Assembly: GCA_039096225.1 (NCBI GenBank)
Contig: JBBPEB010000014.1
Location: 2,306,501-2,370,500, forward strand
Reading direction: 5' to 3'
Source: Blastocystis sp. Blastoise
Lineage: Eukaryota; Sar; Bigyra; Opalinata; Blastocystidae
Length of the DNA: 64,000 nt
Position 1 is the first letter of the stretch, and the number at the start of each line of letters is the position of its first letter. A program made the position numbers and the translations under genes. Shown here one piece after another: positions 31,301 to 42,251 of the stretch. The notes beneath the pieces are model-generated. The model did not search any database, was not told where the DNA came from, and worked only from the letters and a program-made list of their open reading frames with translations.

Positions 31301-32160
31301 CTGTATAATGAATAATACAATCACGAATACCAAATCCTTTCTCATCAACATATAATGCATATACTCTATATATATTAATAATAATTAATAATATATATAT
31401 ATACTTATAAGTGACTGATTTTGTTTGTATTTCAATATATTCACCTCCAGGAAGTGATTGACAAGATTCATAAGGCCATTGATTTGTTATGAATTCATTA
31501 AATGTAGAATACTTTTGAAAAGTCATTATGAAATATTCATCATCAGACCAACCATTTATATTCAATATTAACAACTTTAACGAGGTTCCTGGCAATAACG
31601 AAATAGGAAGGGAACCTATAAATATATTTCAATTTATATTTATTTTAATAGATAAATGTGATGATAAGAATCATAAATTTCATATTTTTAGAAATAAATA
31701 AATTATAAAAATCATACCAATTACGTCGTAATCTCTGAATGAATTATTCTCTATGTTCTTAAAGCCTGTAGGATTCGATATATGTTCTATATAACTTCGT
31801 TTATCTGTTATAAAGTCATTATTGGAATTCGAATAAAACATTTCCCACATTTGACCTTGAAAATGATAACAATAAGTCTAAATAAATTTATAAATGATTC
31901 TAGAATTCTATTTATGTATCATTACATACAAGATAAACTTCATTACGATCTTTTCCTATCCAAACATACTCAGAATCAAAATAATAATCACCTCCTTGTT
32001 TTATCATACAATCTTGTACAGGCAATTCTCTTGATTTACCTATTCAATTATGTGGAATATTATGGAATTAAGAGAATAGAAAAAACAAACCTAATTTCTT
32101 TCCAGAATTAACTGCTAAACATGTAGTATAGATGAATAAGAGTAGATATAATATTCTCAT
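13401..32160 (-). CDS. Giant modular type I membrane protein, about 63 introns
   Basis: One continuous gene. It starts MRILYLLLFIYTTCLAVNSG, a clear signal peptide (32160), and ends at a stop at 13401. I traced about 57 GT-AG introns (33-114 nt) and six AT-AC introns. The summed exons are a multiple of three, about 5,140 residues. Order: unique N-terminal region (30.6-32.1 kb); a long run of beta-sandwich units resembling filamin/Ig repeats (about 23.4-30.6 kb); a Cys-rich array with at least 25 motifs of the CxxGxC type, such as CSDGTC and CIEGSC, spaced 40-50 residues (17.1-23.4 kb); a membrane span across the intron at 16360-16453; then a cytoplasmic region with a charged stretch (16.05-16.35 kb) and a Ser/Asn-rich tail containing two Lys-rich KKVKKII-type blocks. 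Likely a surface adhesion or receptor protein (inference). Family not recognised. Confidence 0.82.
16360..16453 (-). other. Intron splitting the transmembrane segment of the giant protein
   Basis: GTAAGT donor at 16453 and CTATAG acceptor at 16360, phase 2. The two exons join INTITMIICFVYLPCFIILL to YLLFMLLRYKFRWDF, giving one hydrophobic stretch of about 28 residues followed by basic residues. That fits a single-pass protein with its C terminus in the cytoplasm. Confidence 0.75.
17357..23387 (-). other. Cys-rich repeat array of the giant protein
   Basis: Exons here encode tandem units of the form C-x3-x6-C-x2-G-x-C-V-x5-C-P. Examples are CSDGTCVRDSSLC, CISGLCVSSKEEC, CIEGSCISQSEQC and CNDNTCVVSMLEC. 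They recall LDL-receptor class A or EGF-like modules in spacing but lack the LDLa acidic calcium motif, so I do not assign them. The repeats continue without a break across the U12-type intron at 21863-21940. Confidence 0.7.
21863..21940 (-). other. U12-type AT-AC intron (78 nt)
   Basis: Donor ATATCCTTT at 21940, branch site TTTTCTTTAAT, acceptor TTTAC at 21863. Joining in phase 2 gives HVTCPSPLVLCPDNTC, which continues the Cys repeat. No GT-AG alternative here keeps the frame. Confidence 0.88.
23634..23698 (-). other. U12-type AT-AC intron (65 nt)
   Basis: Donor ATATCCTTT at 23698, branch site TTTCTTAAT, acceptor CTTAC at 23634. Phase 2 join gives QYHYLSLSPLEPEYTNTY with an open frame onward. 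Confidence 0.87.
24127..24193 (-). other. U12-type AT-AC intron with variant donor (67 nt)
   Basis: Donor ATATCCTATT at 24193, branch site TTTTCTTTAAT, acceptor ATATAC at 24127. Phase 1 join gives STHPGNLTEYTLQLYYN. The donor departs from the others at position 8, but no downstream AG exists for a GT donor nearby. Confidence 0.68.
24931..24992 (-). other. U12-type AT-AC intron (62 nt)
   Basis: Donor ATATCTTTT at 24992 (one change from the consensus), branch site TTTTCTTAAT, acceptor AATCAC at 24931. Phase 0 join gives HVHLFDSFNNTIEED. Confidence 0.8.
26215..26280 (-). other. U12-type AT-AC intron (66 nt)
   Basis: Donor ATATCCTTTT at 26280, branch site TTTTCTTTAAT, acceptor ATATAC at 26215. 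Phase 2 join gives LGTYKTIPHLPTARNYTF. Confidence 0.87.
27941..28020 (-). other. U12-type AT-AC intron (80 nt)
   Basis: Donor ATATCCTTTT at 28020, branch site TTTCTTAAT about 13 nt before the acceptor TTTTTAC at 27941. Phase 0 join gives CSKTEIYSPISFAGTLTY and opens the next exon. Reading AG just downstream as the acceptor would break the frame. Confidence 0.88.
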
Positions 32161-35117
32161 TTAATTAAATAAGAATTATAGGATGAATTATCAGAAAGAA
32201 ACAAAAGTGTTTTGAAAACAAGAAGATTCTCTTAATTATTTGTTAGAATCTGAGTGAAAAATGGTTTGTGTTGTTTAAAATGAGTTTGGCTGAATTTTCT
32301 TTGATTTCTTTGTTGTTGTAGAGGTTGTGTGTTATTTATAGTGTTAGAAGATTTTATATTTGAATGATTATGTTGATTGTTGCTTATTATTTTAAAATAA
32401 TTAATTTAATTTGGAAATAATTCATTTAATATTTTAGTTAGATGAGTATTGTGATGAGTATATAAAAGTCTATGTGATGAGTTAAATAGTATTATAGTAA
32501 TTAAATAAGAGAAAAGTCTTTTAATTCAATTTTACTTTTTAATTGTTTGTTTTATTGAATTATTTTTTGATATATTGTATTATTTAAAAAATTTTACATA
32601 TTATTTGAAATCAATTAATTTATTTTAATGATAATTATTGTTAAGAAAACTGAATGATTATCATAAATCTGAATCATATGAATAATATAGCATCTATACA
32701 TTTTACAGTTCACTTTAAAGCCATTCAATACTTTATAATTTTTCTTATTGAATAAAAAAATGAAGAAAACAATAGAATCGTTTTTTCCCATATTTGTACT
32801 ACTCTTCTCCATGATTTGCAACACAATATTTTTTGGGTATTTCTACCAATTTTTCTTCTTTTTTCCTTATCGTTTCTTTCCATCAATTCACATAATGATA
32901 TGAGCAATTAGCAGATATCATAAAACTGATAACTAAAGTCGGGAAAGAAACACAATTATTAGAATGTCTATATAGAATATCAATGAATAGAAACTCTCGT
33001 ATTTTACCACTATTTCTCTTGTATTATACATAAATTGACTGATTGTAAAAAAGTTGCTAATTCAACTGTTTTGAAAAAAGTATAAAAATCGTTATAGCTA
33101 TAGTTTCGGTATTTCCCAAGAAATCAGTAAAAGTGATCTTACTAGTCAAGAGAGAATTCTATAGTGTCTACAGTCAAGTCTAAAAACAATGAAAACCTAT
33201 TGGAGTCAATAAACAAAGAATTCTTATAAGAGTCTCTCGCTATTAACCTAGTTTTTAAATAAGATATTCTTTATAAGCTATGTTATCAAAACGAGTCATA
33301 AAAAATAGAAAAATTTGCTTTATTTTCTATATAAAAAGATTGCTATCTTATGTCAATACGACTTTTCCCATAAATCAGCAAACAGTATTCAGAAACTCTT
33401 CATTCATTTGTATTCGTTGCTTTTTGCAAAATACTTTGGCTATCAATTTTTATTTTTCATTTTATTCTATGAATATGGAATATAATTATATAATTTATTA
33501 TTTTCTAATGAATATTTTATGTGTATTCTTCACTAGTAGATTTTAAAAAACATAATAAAGACAATTATAGTGATTCCATTTCAATAATGTTGTCAATTTT
33601 GAGTATAAATTGTTATATAATGTTTATCAATATTAGAGATATACATAAATGAATTTTATAGGATTAAAAGAGGAAATGTTAAAAAAATAGTTTATAAAAT
33701 TGTATTAAAAGCGTTATATAAATATTTTGTGAAACTCTTCTTCTTAAAATTTATTTTTTTAATTTTTGAATGATAAAACGTATTAAATCATTTATAAATG
33801 TATTATTCTATTCTATCTACTTGCTAACTTGTTTAATTGATTAAAATGAATACAAAAAAATCACCGATTCTCAAAGATGAGTATATTTTTCTTATTAATA
33901 AGTTAAAAATAAATGTTATTCACAATGTATTGAATATGTATAATAAGAAATAATAAAGAATAACGATGAAAAAACATCAAAATTGATTATTTATAAAAAT
34001 ATATTTGAAAAGTCTTTACATATCAATATCAGTGTCATAAAGAAATATAAACTCATAGATTTAAATTTATAAATGATTTATTATATGAAGAGGATCTTTA
34101 TGTATTTAATAATGTGAACTATTTCAAAATACTTTATACAATAAAGAGTAACAATGAAATGTTTTTAGAGAATTTAGTAGATGAATCAACTTCATACTCT
34201 TCAACTGTTTTCAATCTATATATATAAATAGATTCTTCATAAATATTAATTTATATATAATATAATAACTACATAAATACCATGAATATCAGGAAATAAA
34301 GATGAATTGCTTGTTTCAATTGGTATACATAAGGTATATTCATGTTATAATATACAGAAATGTGATAGAATAGTTTTTTATAACTTTATAGAATATAATA
34401 TTGCTATTATTTCAAAAACAAGAAGAGAATCACTGTTAATTATTTCTATCTTGTTGAAATTCCAGTAAAAAATAAATAATTGACACATCATGACATCATA
34501 AATCATTCTAGACTTCTTAAATAGCTGCTCATGAAGATCAATATAGGATTTTGAAAATAATTTGTTGAAGAATTGTGAATATTTGACTTTTATTTGAAAT
34601 ATACTTTGCTAACATGTGATTAAAGCAGCCAATAATACGTTCATTTATGTTTATTTAGTAATTTTGATTCTTATATTTCTTTTTTTGATTATAATAATGA
34701 ATTCTTTGAGTATATCCATGTTCTTTATGTATTTTAATAAACATATTCAACTATATCGAATTGAATAAGTTATTTTAACGATATAAAATGATTAAAAAAG
34801 ATTTAAAAGAAATAATATTTTTCACTTTTTATTTTCCGCTTTAAAAAAAAATATAATCGTGATTCTTTTTTGATACTTGTTCATTCACTTTGAAATGCGA
34901 TATAATTACCCTTAATATCAATGAGTAACTAAGAGTAATTCCATATATATCTTTTCTAAAAATTTGCAAGTTTTAATTTTTCTTGCTTTCACTGATTCAT
35001 TATTTTTATTCTAGGATACAACTATTTTCAAAGTATTTATTGAATATACTATATAGAAATTTGTTTACAAAGCAAGACACTCTATGATTATGTTATTTTT
35101 ATAGTTGAATTCAAGTG
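32161..35117. other. AT-rich intergenic region between divergent genes
   Basis: About 3 kb between the 5' end of the giant gene and the 5' end of the right BTB-LRR-like gene, so promoters for both should lie here. Short open frames on both strands show no domain or splice series. No specific promoter element could be named. Confidence 0.55.
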
Positions 35118-38100
35118 ATGTCAGAAAATAAGTCAATATTAACAGAAGATAAATGTATGTGAGTATGATTACAATCAATTTATATGTTTTTAGATTTATT
35201 TACGTTTCAGGATGAAACGCAATTATGGATTTCAAGAGAACTTTTGGAGAAATATCCTCAATTCCCCTTTCATGATATTATTCAACACTCAGATAAATAT
35301 GAAGATGGTAGCTATTATATAGATATACCTTCAATGAGCATGGATAAAGTTATTTCTTTATTTAATGATAAAAATATAGATATTTCTTCTTTAAATCTAC
35401 GAGATAGTTATGATATATATAGAACACTTTTTGAATATTCAGTTACACTTGATAAAGAAATTCAAAGTGATTTATTATTTCATGTTGAAGAATTATTTAT
35501 TGACTATTTGAAAGCGAATCATTATGCTATATATGGCAATAAAAAAAAGAAGCATCAATTAACTATTCCTATGGAAGTATTTAATTCAGAAACTAAAATT
35601 CTTTTTATTAATGGTAATTATATTACTATTTAAAGAAAAACTAAATATATATAGGATTAATTACTTCTTTACAAATGGAATTATTATTCTATTATTCGCT
35701 TCTTATTAAAATGATGAATATTAAACAAGTAGATATAAATTGTATTTATATATTTATTTATTATAATACTAATGATATTTATAAAATATAGATGAATATG
35801 CCTCGAATATTCCATTAGAATATATATGTCCATCATGTATTAAAGATATATATCCTTCATTAAGAAAATTAACAATTTCTGGTATATAAATATATAAATA
35901 TATAAATATATAAATATATAAATATATAAATATATCAATATATAAATACATAATATATAAAAATATATAGAAACTATACATTATAATAAAAGTGATGAAT
36001 TATTGAATCCAAATACCGAGGAGTATTTGAAAGAATACACTGTGTTTTGTAATAAATATGGATATGAAATGAAAAATAATGAGACTTATGAATATTACAT
36101 GAAATCTGAAATGAAACGATATAATGAAGTTTCTCCTTTTAATAAGACTGTTGCTGAATCACAAAATTATGAATTAGATTCTTATTTTGAAAGAGTAAAA
36201 ATGAATGCTTTGCCTAAATTATATAAATGTAATATTGATGAAACTTTATATGTAAATGACTTTTCACAAATAGAAAGATCTCAAAATAATGATAGTTATA
36301 TACTTATGAATAAAATTGGTATCGAATATGATAGTATGTATTTTTGTAATAGTTTATTAATATTTCTTTTTATAGTTAAAACAGGAAGTGAAACATTATA
36401 GTATGTATATCATTTAATTATTAATAATTTGTTATGAGTAGTATTTATGAACTGAATTCTGAGTATGGTATAACTCAACTATTAAGTGTTCCTTTATATT
36501 CTTCTATTTCAGAAATAAATATATCTGGTTGTATTTGAATTTATATATTTTTAATTAGAATAACTATTATGTAGATAAGTCTATTCAAAAACGGTTTACT
36601 ATTCCTATTGTGAATGCATTTGAAAATGGTGTTTTTGATTCTATCAAAACTATAAATGCTCTATGGTGTATTTTTATTTATATTCATTAATAAATAATTA
36701 TATATATTAAAGTTTTAGAAATGCTAGAGGATAATAAATGGATACAAAAACATATTTTTCCTAATGTCACTAAATTTATATATGATGATCGTGATAGTAT
36801 ATATATATATATATAATGTATATATAATATATAGAATTTATGTCAATGTCGTTAGTCAATAAAGAAAGATTTCCTGGACTTCATATAATTCATTATGGTG
36901 TAAATTTTGGTATAATTATATAATAATTATTATTTCAAATATAGAACTAATATATTCTAGATGAATCTGATTTACAGAATTTGTTTCCTGGGAGATTCAT
37001 ATCTATGATTGATACTATTATATTGAATGATTATGATGAACGTTTAGAGAGTGTAACTCCATTTTTAGATGATTTAGCTTTTAATCATTCTATTCATATT
37101 GATGGACTCTGTATATTAAGTTTTACAAAATATACTATTTATGTTTTTTTTTAATGTTAATAATTCTTTAATCTCGATATATGATGTTATATATATAATT
37201 ATATAGATGATAACATAAATGATTTATCTCATCGTGAAGAACTATTAGAAAAGAACATAATTTCTTTGCCTGATGATCTTGAAGGTATATTCTATTTTTA
37301 ATATATATATTATTTTTAAAGTATATCTATATATTATTTTTAAAGTAAATGCTTGTGAGGAATATTATTATGATAGTTTGTTAAAGTATTATAAATATGC
37401 AGAGAATCAAAAGTTAAAGACATTTAATATTATTTTTTTATGTATATATATATGTATATACTTCTTTTTTATATTATATATAGATATATGGAGAAGAGAT
37501 GATGATTATGATATTGAATATAGAGAAAGAAATGGACTTGATAAATTTGAAGAAATAACTAGTGACAATGAAGAAATAACTAGTGACTATGAAGAATATG
37601 AAGAAGTTCACGATACACCTATTGGTGATGACATGGAAGATGATTTAGAATTACTGTTTGAAAGTAGCTCATTAGATCATTTAGATAGTTTTTCTTTTGA
37701 ACGTATGCTATTTTTAGTATTATTATTAGAATTAGAATAATTCTTACTTTGATATAGTAGAGCAAATATGTACGAGAAAACTAAGATGGATAAGTAATCT
37801 TTTTAATCATAATACAATAGGATGTAACGAATTGAATGTTAATTGTATATAAATTGATAATATTTTCTATATATATATATAGTAAAACAAATAGGTTCAG
37901 AGTCATCATCCGAATATTTCTCAATGATTCAAGATATCCTTAAAAAAATCATTCCTAAATCCTCTGATGTGTCTCTAAACGGTATTTAAATTTAAATCAT
38001 ATTGTAATTACTTTATATATAAAGGGATACCCCATTATAATATTATTGAAGGTTTAATAGAGAATGGCTATTTTCATAATACGGCACAATTAAAACTAGG

Positions 38101-38805
38101 TATAATAAATATATATGATTATTATTATTATAAAGATTTCTATTGTTATTATTGATAAATATAATGAAATTCATTATAGAATTACGTAATTTTTCAATTA
38201 GTTCCTTTTTTGAACTATATACAAAGAATAATTTTCCACAATTAAAGAATATTGATATCTGTATATATCTATAAGAATTTTGTGTTTGATAGATTAAAAT
38301 ATATATTATTTACTTAAGTATTAACAATAATATATATATAGCATGTAGTAAAATATCATTTGAACCTTTTATGGAAACTTTATGCTTATGTTTAAGAAAA
38401 GACAGCTTTTTATCTTCAACTACAGTTTCATTAAATGATAATATATGTTATAATCCAAGTTATTCCATTCTTCAATGCAAATATTCTTTGATGACACCAA
38501 TGGAATCTATTATTATTGACAATAATGAAGATGTATCTAAGTATCAGATAGCTATATTATTAGATTGTATTAAAGAAAATAAAGTTCAAGATTTGAAATC
38601 TTTGAAGATATACTTTTATGAAACTGAATTACTTACAAAAATCATTGATATTGTTACTACTCAAAAGATTCCAAAATTGAAAGAGTTTCTTTTTATTTGT
38701 AATTTCAATATTTCTGAACAATTAATTAATACATGCAAGCAACAATTAAAAGACTCGCCATTTATACAAAACAATCATTTACGTTATAAGCTTTTAAAAC
38801 TCTAA
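35118..38805 (+). CDS. BTB-like plus LRR-like repeat protein (right copy)
   Basis: Paralogue of 8721-12445. Exon 1 (35118, MSENKSILTEDK) joins in phase 1 to LFTFQDETQLWISRELLEKY. The BTB-like region runs FHDIIQHSDKYEDGSYYIDI to SLNLRDSYDIYRTLFEYS. The block YASNIPLEYICPSCIKDIYP follows after introns at the same places as in the left copy. The linker (36003-36401) is followed by many short exons with LRR-like units such as FPGLHIIHYG, FPQLKNIDI and IPKLKEFLFICN, ending RYKLLKL. An acidic stretch at about 37490-37700, rich in EEITSD and EEYEEVHD, has no evident match in the left copy. Middle exon limits are approximate. Confidence 0.72.
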
Positions 38806-40118
38806 TTTTTTTCATTAATTACGTTTTTTATTTATATTTATTATATATATATATATTAATTATTATGAACTTTTTTAAACATTATATTTAAATGGTATAT
38901 TTTTATATTATTGATGAAATACTATTAATATGGTCTTGCTTATATTATATAATACTTATATATACTCACAATTCCAAAGAGATCTTTTTATAAGTGTAAA
39001 TTATCAAATCAATTATTTTTCTATTCATTATCCATTGTTTTATGTAAAAGTATAAATTAAATATTTTATTAATATTATCATAAACACTTAATAATGAAAT
39101 ATAAACACATAGATAGGCGTGAAACTTTAAAAATATATATATAATATCATAATTGTTTTTTTATTTTATATATTTAGTTGAATGTATAAGTTTCTAAACA
39201 TCATATAGTAGGCTTTTAAATATAGATAATAAATGTGAACAAAATGGTTATTATTAGTATGTATTTAGAGTCAAAATTATGGTTTTATATATATTTTTTA
39301 ATTCTTGATTGTATTGAAACATTAGAAATAATATATACAAAAGTAATTTGTAATAATCAAATTATTCTATTGCTTTTAAGACAGCTGTCTTGACAATAAC
39401 TGAATGATACTTTCACATAAACTATACTTGACTTTATATAAACCAAAATACAAAATTAAGATTTCAAAAATACACATTTGATCACCAATCTCAGTGAAAA
39501 TTGTCACACAGCAATTCCATCAACTGATTTAAGAAGTAACTGGAAATAATTGGAATGATTATAAAAGGAAGTAAGGCAATCATAATATAGATAGGTGATT
39601 CACACGAATAATAATTGTTTAAAGAATAATAAATATCAATTGAAGCTCAAATAGATCATATGAAGAAGACTTGACACAAAATGCTAATAAAAAAAGATAT
39701 TTAAAAAGGATTCATGAAGATTATTAATATTCAGAATACTTAAATTAATCATAAATATAGAACAGACTTACTACTATAGCTAACGAAAAAAAGAATGACA
39801 ATGAGTTGTTTATTGTAATCTGTTTTAATGCTATTTTTGTAAATCACACAATTTATAAATATTATGATTTAATAATCTTATTAAAAATATAAATTAAATG
39901 AATAATAAAGATATTTAATGAATGAATTAAAAAGTTGATTAAAATCATGATTTATTTTAAAATGAAAGCTATAAAATGAAAATAATTATATAATGTTAAA
40001 ATAAAAGTGTTTAAAAATATTTACGATTATTATTAAATTTTGAGTTATAAAAGAAAATAGTTTCATAATTTAATTAAAAGAAGCTTTCATATTTATTTTA
40101 TTTCTTTTATTGTTTAGA
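38806..40118. other. AT-rich intergenic region
   Basis: Between two plus-strand genes of the right duplicated pair. No open frame or element is recognised, and it shows no obvious similarity to the matching gap at 7644-8720. Confidence 0.6.
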
Positions 40119-41656
40119 ATGGTGAAAGAGAATGTAGGATTTGATGCTGATAAGATTGGTGATATTCAGAAGGATGTAATTCATTTTGAAAGACTGATTG
40201 GTGATTTGATTGGTATTTTAAGTAAGTCAATAAGTTTTTGTGTTCATTCAGGTGAGTCAGTGAATGAATTAGTGAATCGATTAACAAGAAATTGTGATGG
40301 AATGAATGATAAGAATGGTGTTGATCCACATATAATTATCCAAGAATCTTCATATGTTCATGAAAGTGATTTAAATATGAATAAAAATGATAATGGAATT
40401 GATTTTATTCGATTTACGAATGCAGGTCCAGTTTATTCTCTTCCTAAAAGAATAACAAATAGTTTAGTAGGTAGTTTTATTTATGAAGCTTCTCAAGAAG
40501 ATCAAAGAGCTAATGATGGTACTATATTTATTGATTATCATGGTGATGAAACAGTTGCTCCTTTATTAATTGATTCTTTAATGAATAAGAAAGTGAATAT
40601 TGATAAATTAAGTTTTGATGATCAAATTGATTTATTAAGAATGTTTGATTACTGTAGTTTACCAATTCCTAAAGAATTTGTAAAATATTCATATAGATTT
40701 AGAAAGAATCATATTATGAAACACTATGAAGAAGGTGATGATGTTATTCTTTATATAAATGATAAGAAAGATGATATACTAAGAGATTATTTAAAGAAGA
40801 ATGGATTATGGAATAATATAGTAAATGAATATAGTGATGGATATGTAGATTATGATGAAAAGAATAATGAAATGTATATGAATATGAATTATACATATAT
40901 TGATCATATTGATGAATATATTCAATATAATTATATTTATATATCTGAAGAAGAAACAAAAAATATAAATAGAGAATTATTAGAGAATGAAATGTATAGT
41001 TTATTTGGTGATACAGGAAAAGAAAAGGTAAAAGAAGGAATGATGATTCCTCAATATTTTGTTGGCACAAAAATAATAATGAATTATTCAGTGGAAATAC
41101 ATTTAGTGAATTGGCTTGGTAAAGAAAAGAAATGGAAATTATTATTTAGAGCAAGTGAACATGATTACTTAGCAAGTGAATTTCATAGATATTGTGATAA
41201 TAAAAGAGAAACAGTAACTATAATCAAACATACAGGTCATAATAATAACATTAATATATTTGGAGGATATACAGATCAAAATTGGGATAGTTCAAGTTGT
41301 ATATTTATTTTATTTAATCATTCAATATGATTTATATAGGTTGGAAACCTTATTCTAAAGAATTTCTATTTATATTTAGCAATGAACATAATATTCCTCC
41401 TACTAAATATGAATATATAAATAATGATAAAAAATATGGTATATACTGTTATTCTTCTAATGGTCCATCATTTGGAAATGGCCATGATATCTATATATCT
41501 GATCAATGTCATAGTAATACCGATTCTTATTGTTCTGCATCTTCTTATTCTGAAGTGAATACTCCTCAAAAATCATCATTATTTGTAAATACTAATAGTG
41601 ATAATTTTACGAATAAATTTACAGTAGAAGATTATGAAGTCTGGGGAAGAGCATAA
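40119..41656 (+). CDS. BTB/T1-like plus TLDc domain protein (right copy)
   Basis: Exons 40119-41295 and 41340-41656 join in phase 1 to give 497 residues. The organisation is the same as the left copy: N-terminal MVKENVGFDADKIGDIQKDV, BTB/T1-like FTNAGPVYSLPKRI and FIDYHGDETVAPLLIDSLM, then TLDc with WKLLFRASEHDYLASEFHRY, NIFGGYTDQNW, KEFLFIFSNEHNIPPTKY and VEDYEVWGRA. By eye about three quarters of residues match the left copy, and the intron lies at the identical codon, while intron and flanking DNA differ. The start at ATG 40119 is chosen because the same MVKE start is shared by both copies. Confidence 0.88.
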
Positions 41657-42251
41657 AATGGGATAATACATTATGATTTCTTTTTGTTTTATTTTTTAAT
41701 ATATATTTTTTTTCTTTTCTTTCTTTAGAAAGGTTTTTTCAATATATATTATCTTTTTTTAATGAATCAAATACATAAAATAGTTGTGTTAATTGCTTCT
41801 TAAATATGATTATAATAATAAAAGATAATCAATATAATTAATACATAATTTTTTCAATCATAACAAATAGATAAAAATTTCCAAACATTTTGTGGCACTT
41901 GTTGTGATTGTCATAAAAAAACTACTGTATATTAATTTATATAGAAAATGTAAAAATTTTTCATCATCAAAAAGTTACGAAAGTGTCACATTTTGTATGA
42001 TAATTGTACCGCCGAAAATAATATTATTTTGAAAGACACTGTATTAAAAAACATTTTTATTAAAAAATATTTTAAAATAATATTTAAATAATATGAATAA
42101 TTATTTGAAAAAGTAACTAAACAATTTTCTCAATGTTTAATATGACTATTATAAAACAAAACCAATAAAATATTATTATTATATTAATCATGAATAATTA
42201 TTAAAAAATAATAATATATATATATATGAAATTATATATAAAGAAAAAAGA
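41657..42251. other. Convergent intergenic region
   Basis: Separates the 3' ends of the TLDc gene (+) and the large membrane protein gene (-). AT-rich; no feature recognised. Confidence 0.6.

Noticed and set aside
17097-32160. Treating each open segment of 60-425 codons as a separate small gene
   Set aside because: Segments join through introns with matching phase into one continuous product, and most lack their own start context.
40110-40118. Upstream TTG start for the right TLDc protein
   Set aside because: Non-ATG start; the shared ATG at the MVKE sequence in both paralogues is a better start, and the TTTAG before it may be a splice acceptor.
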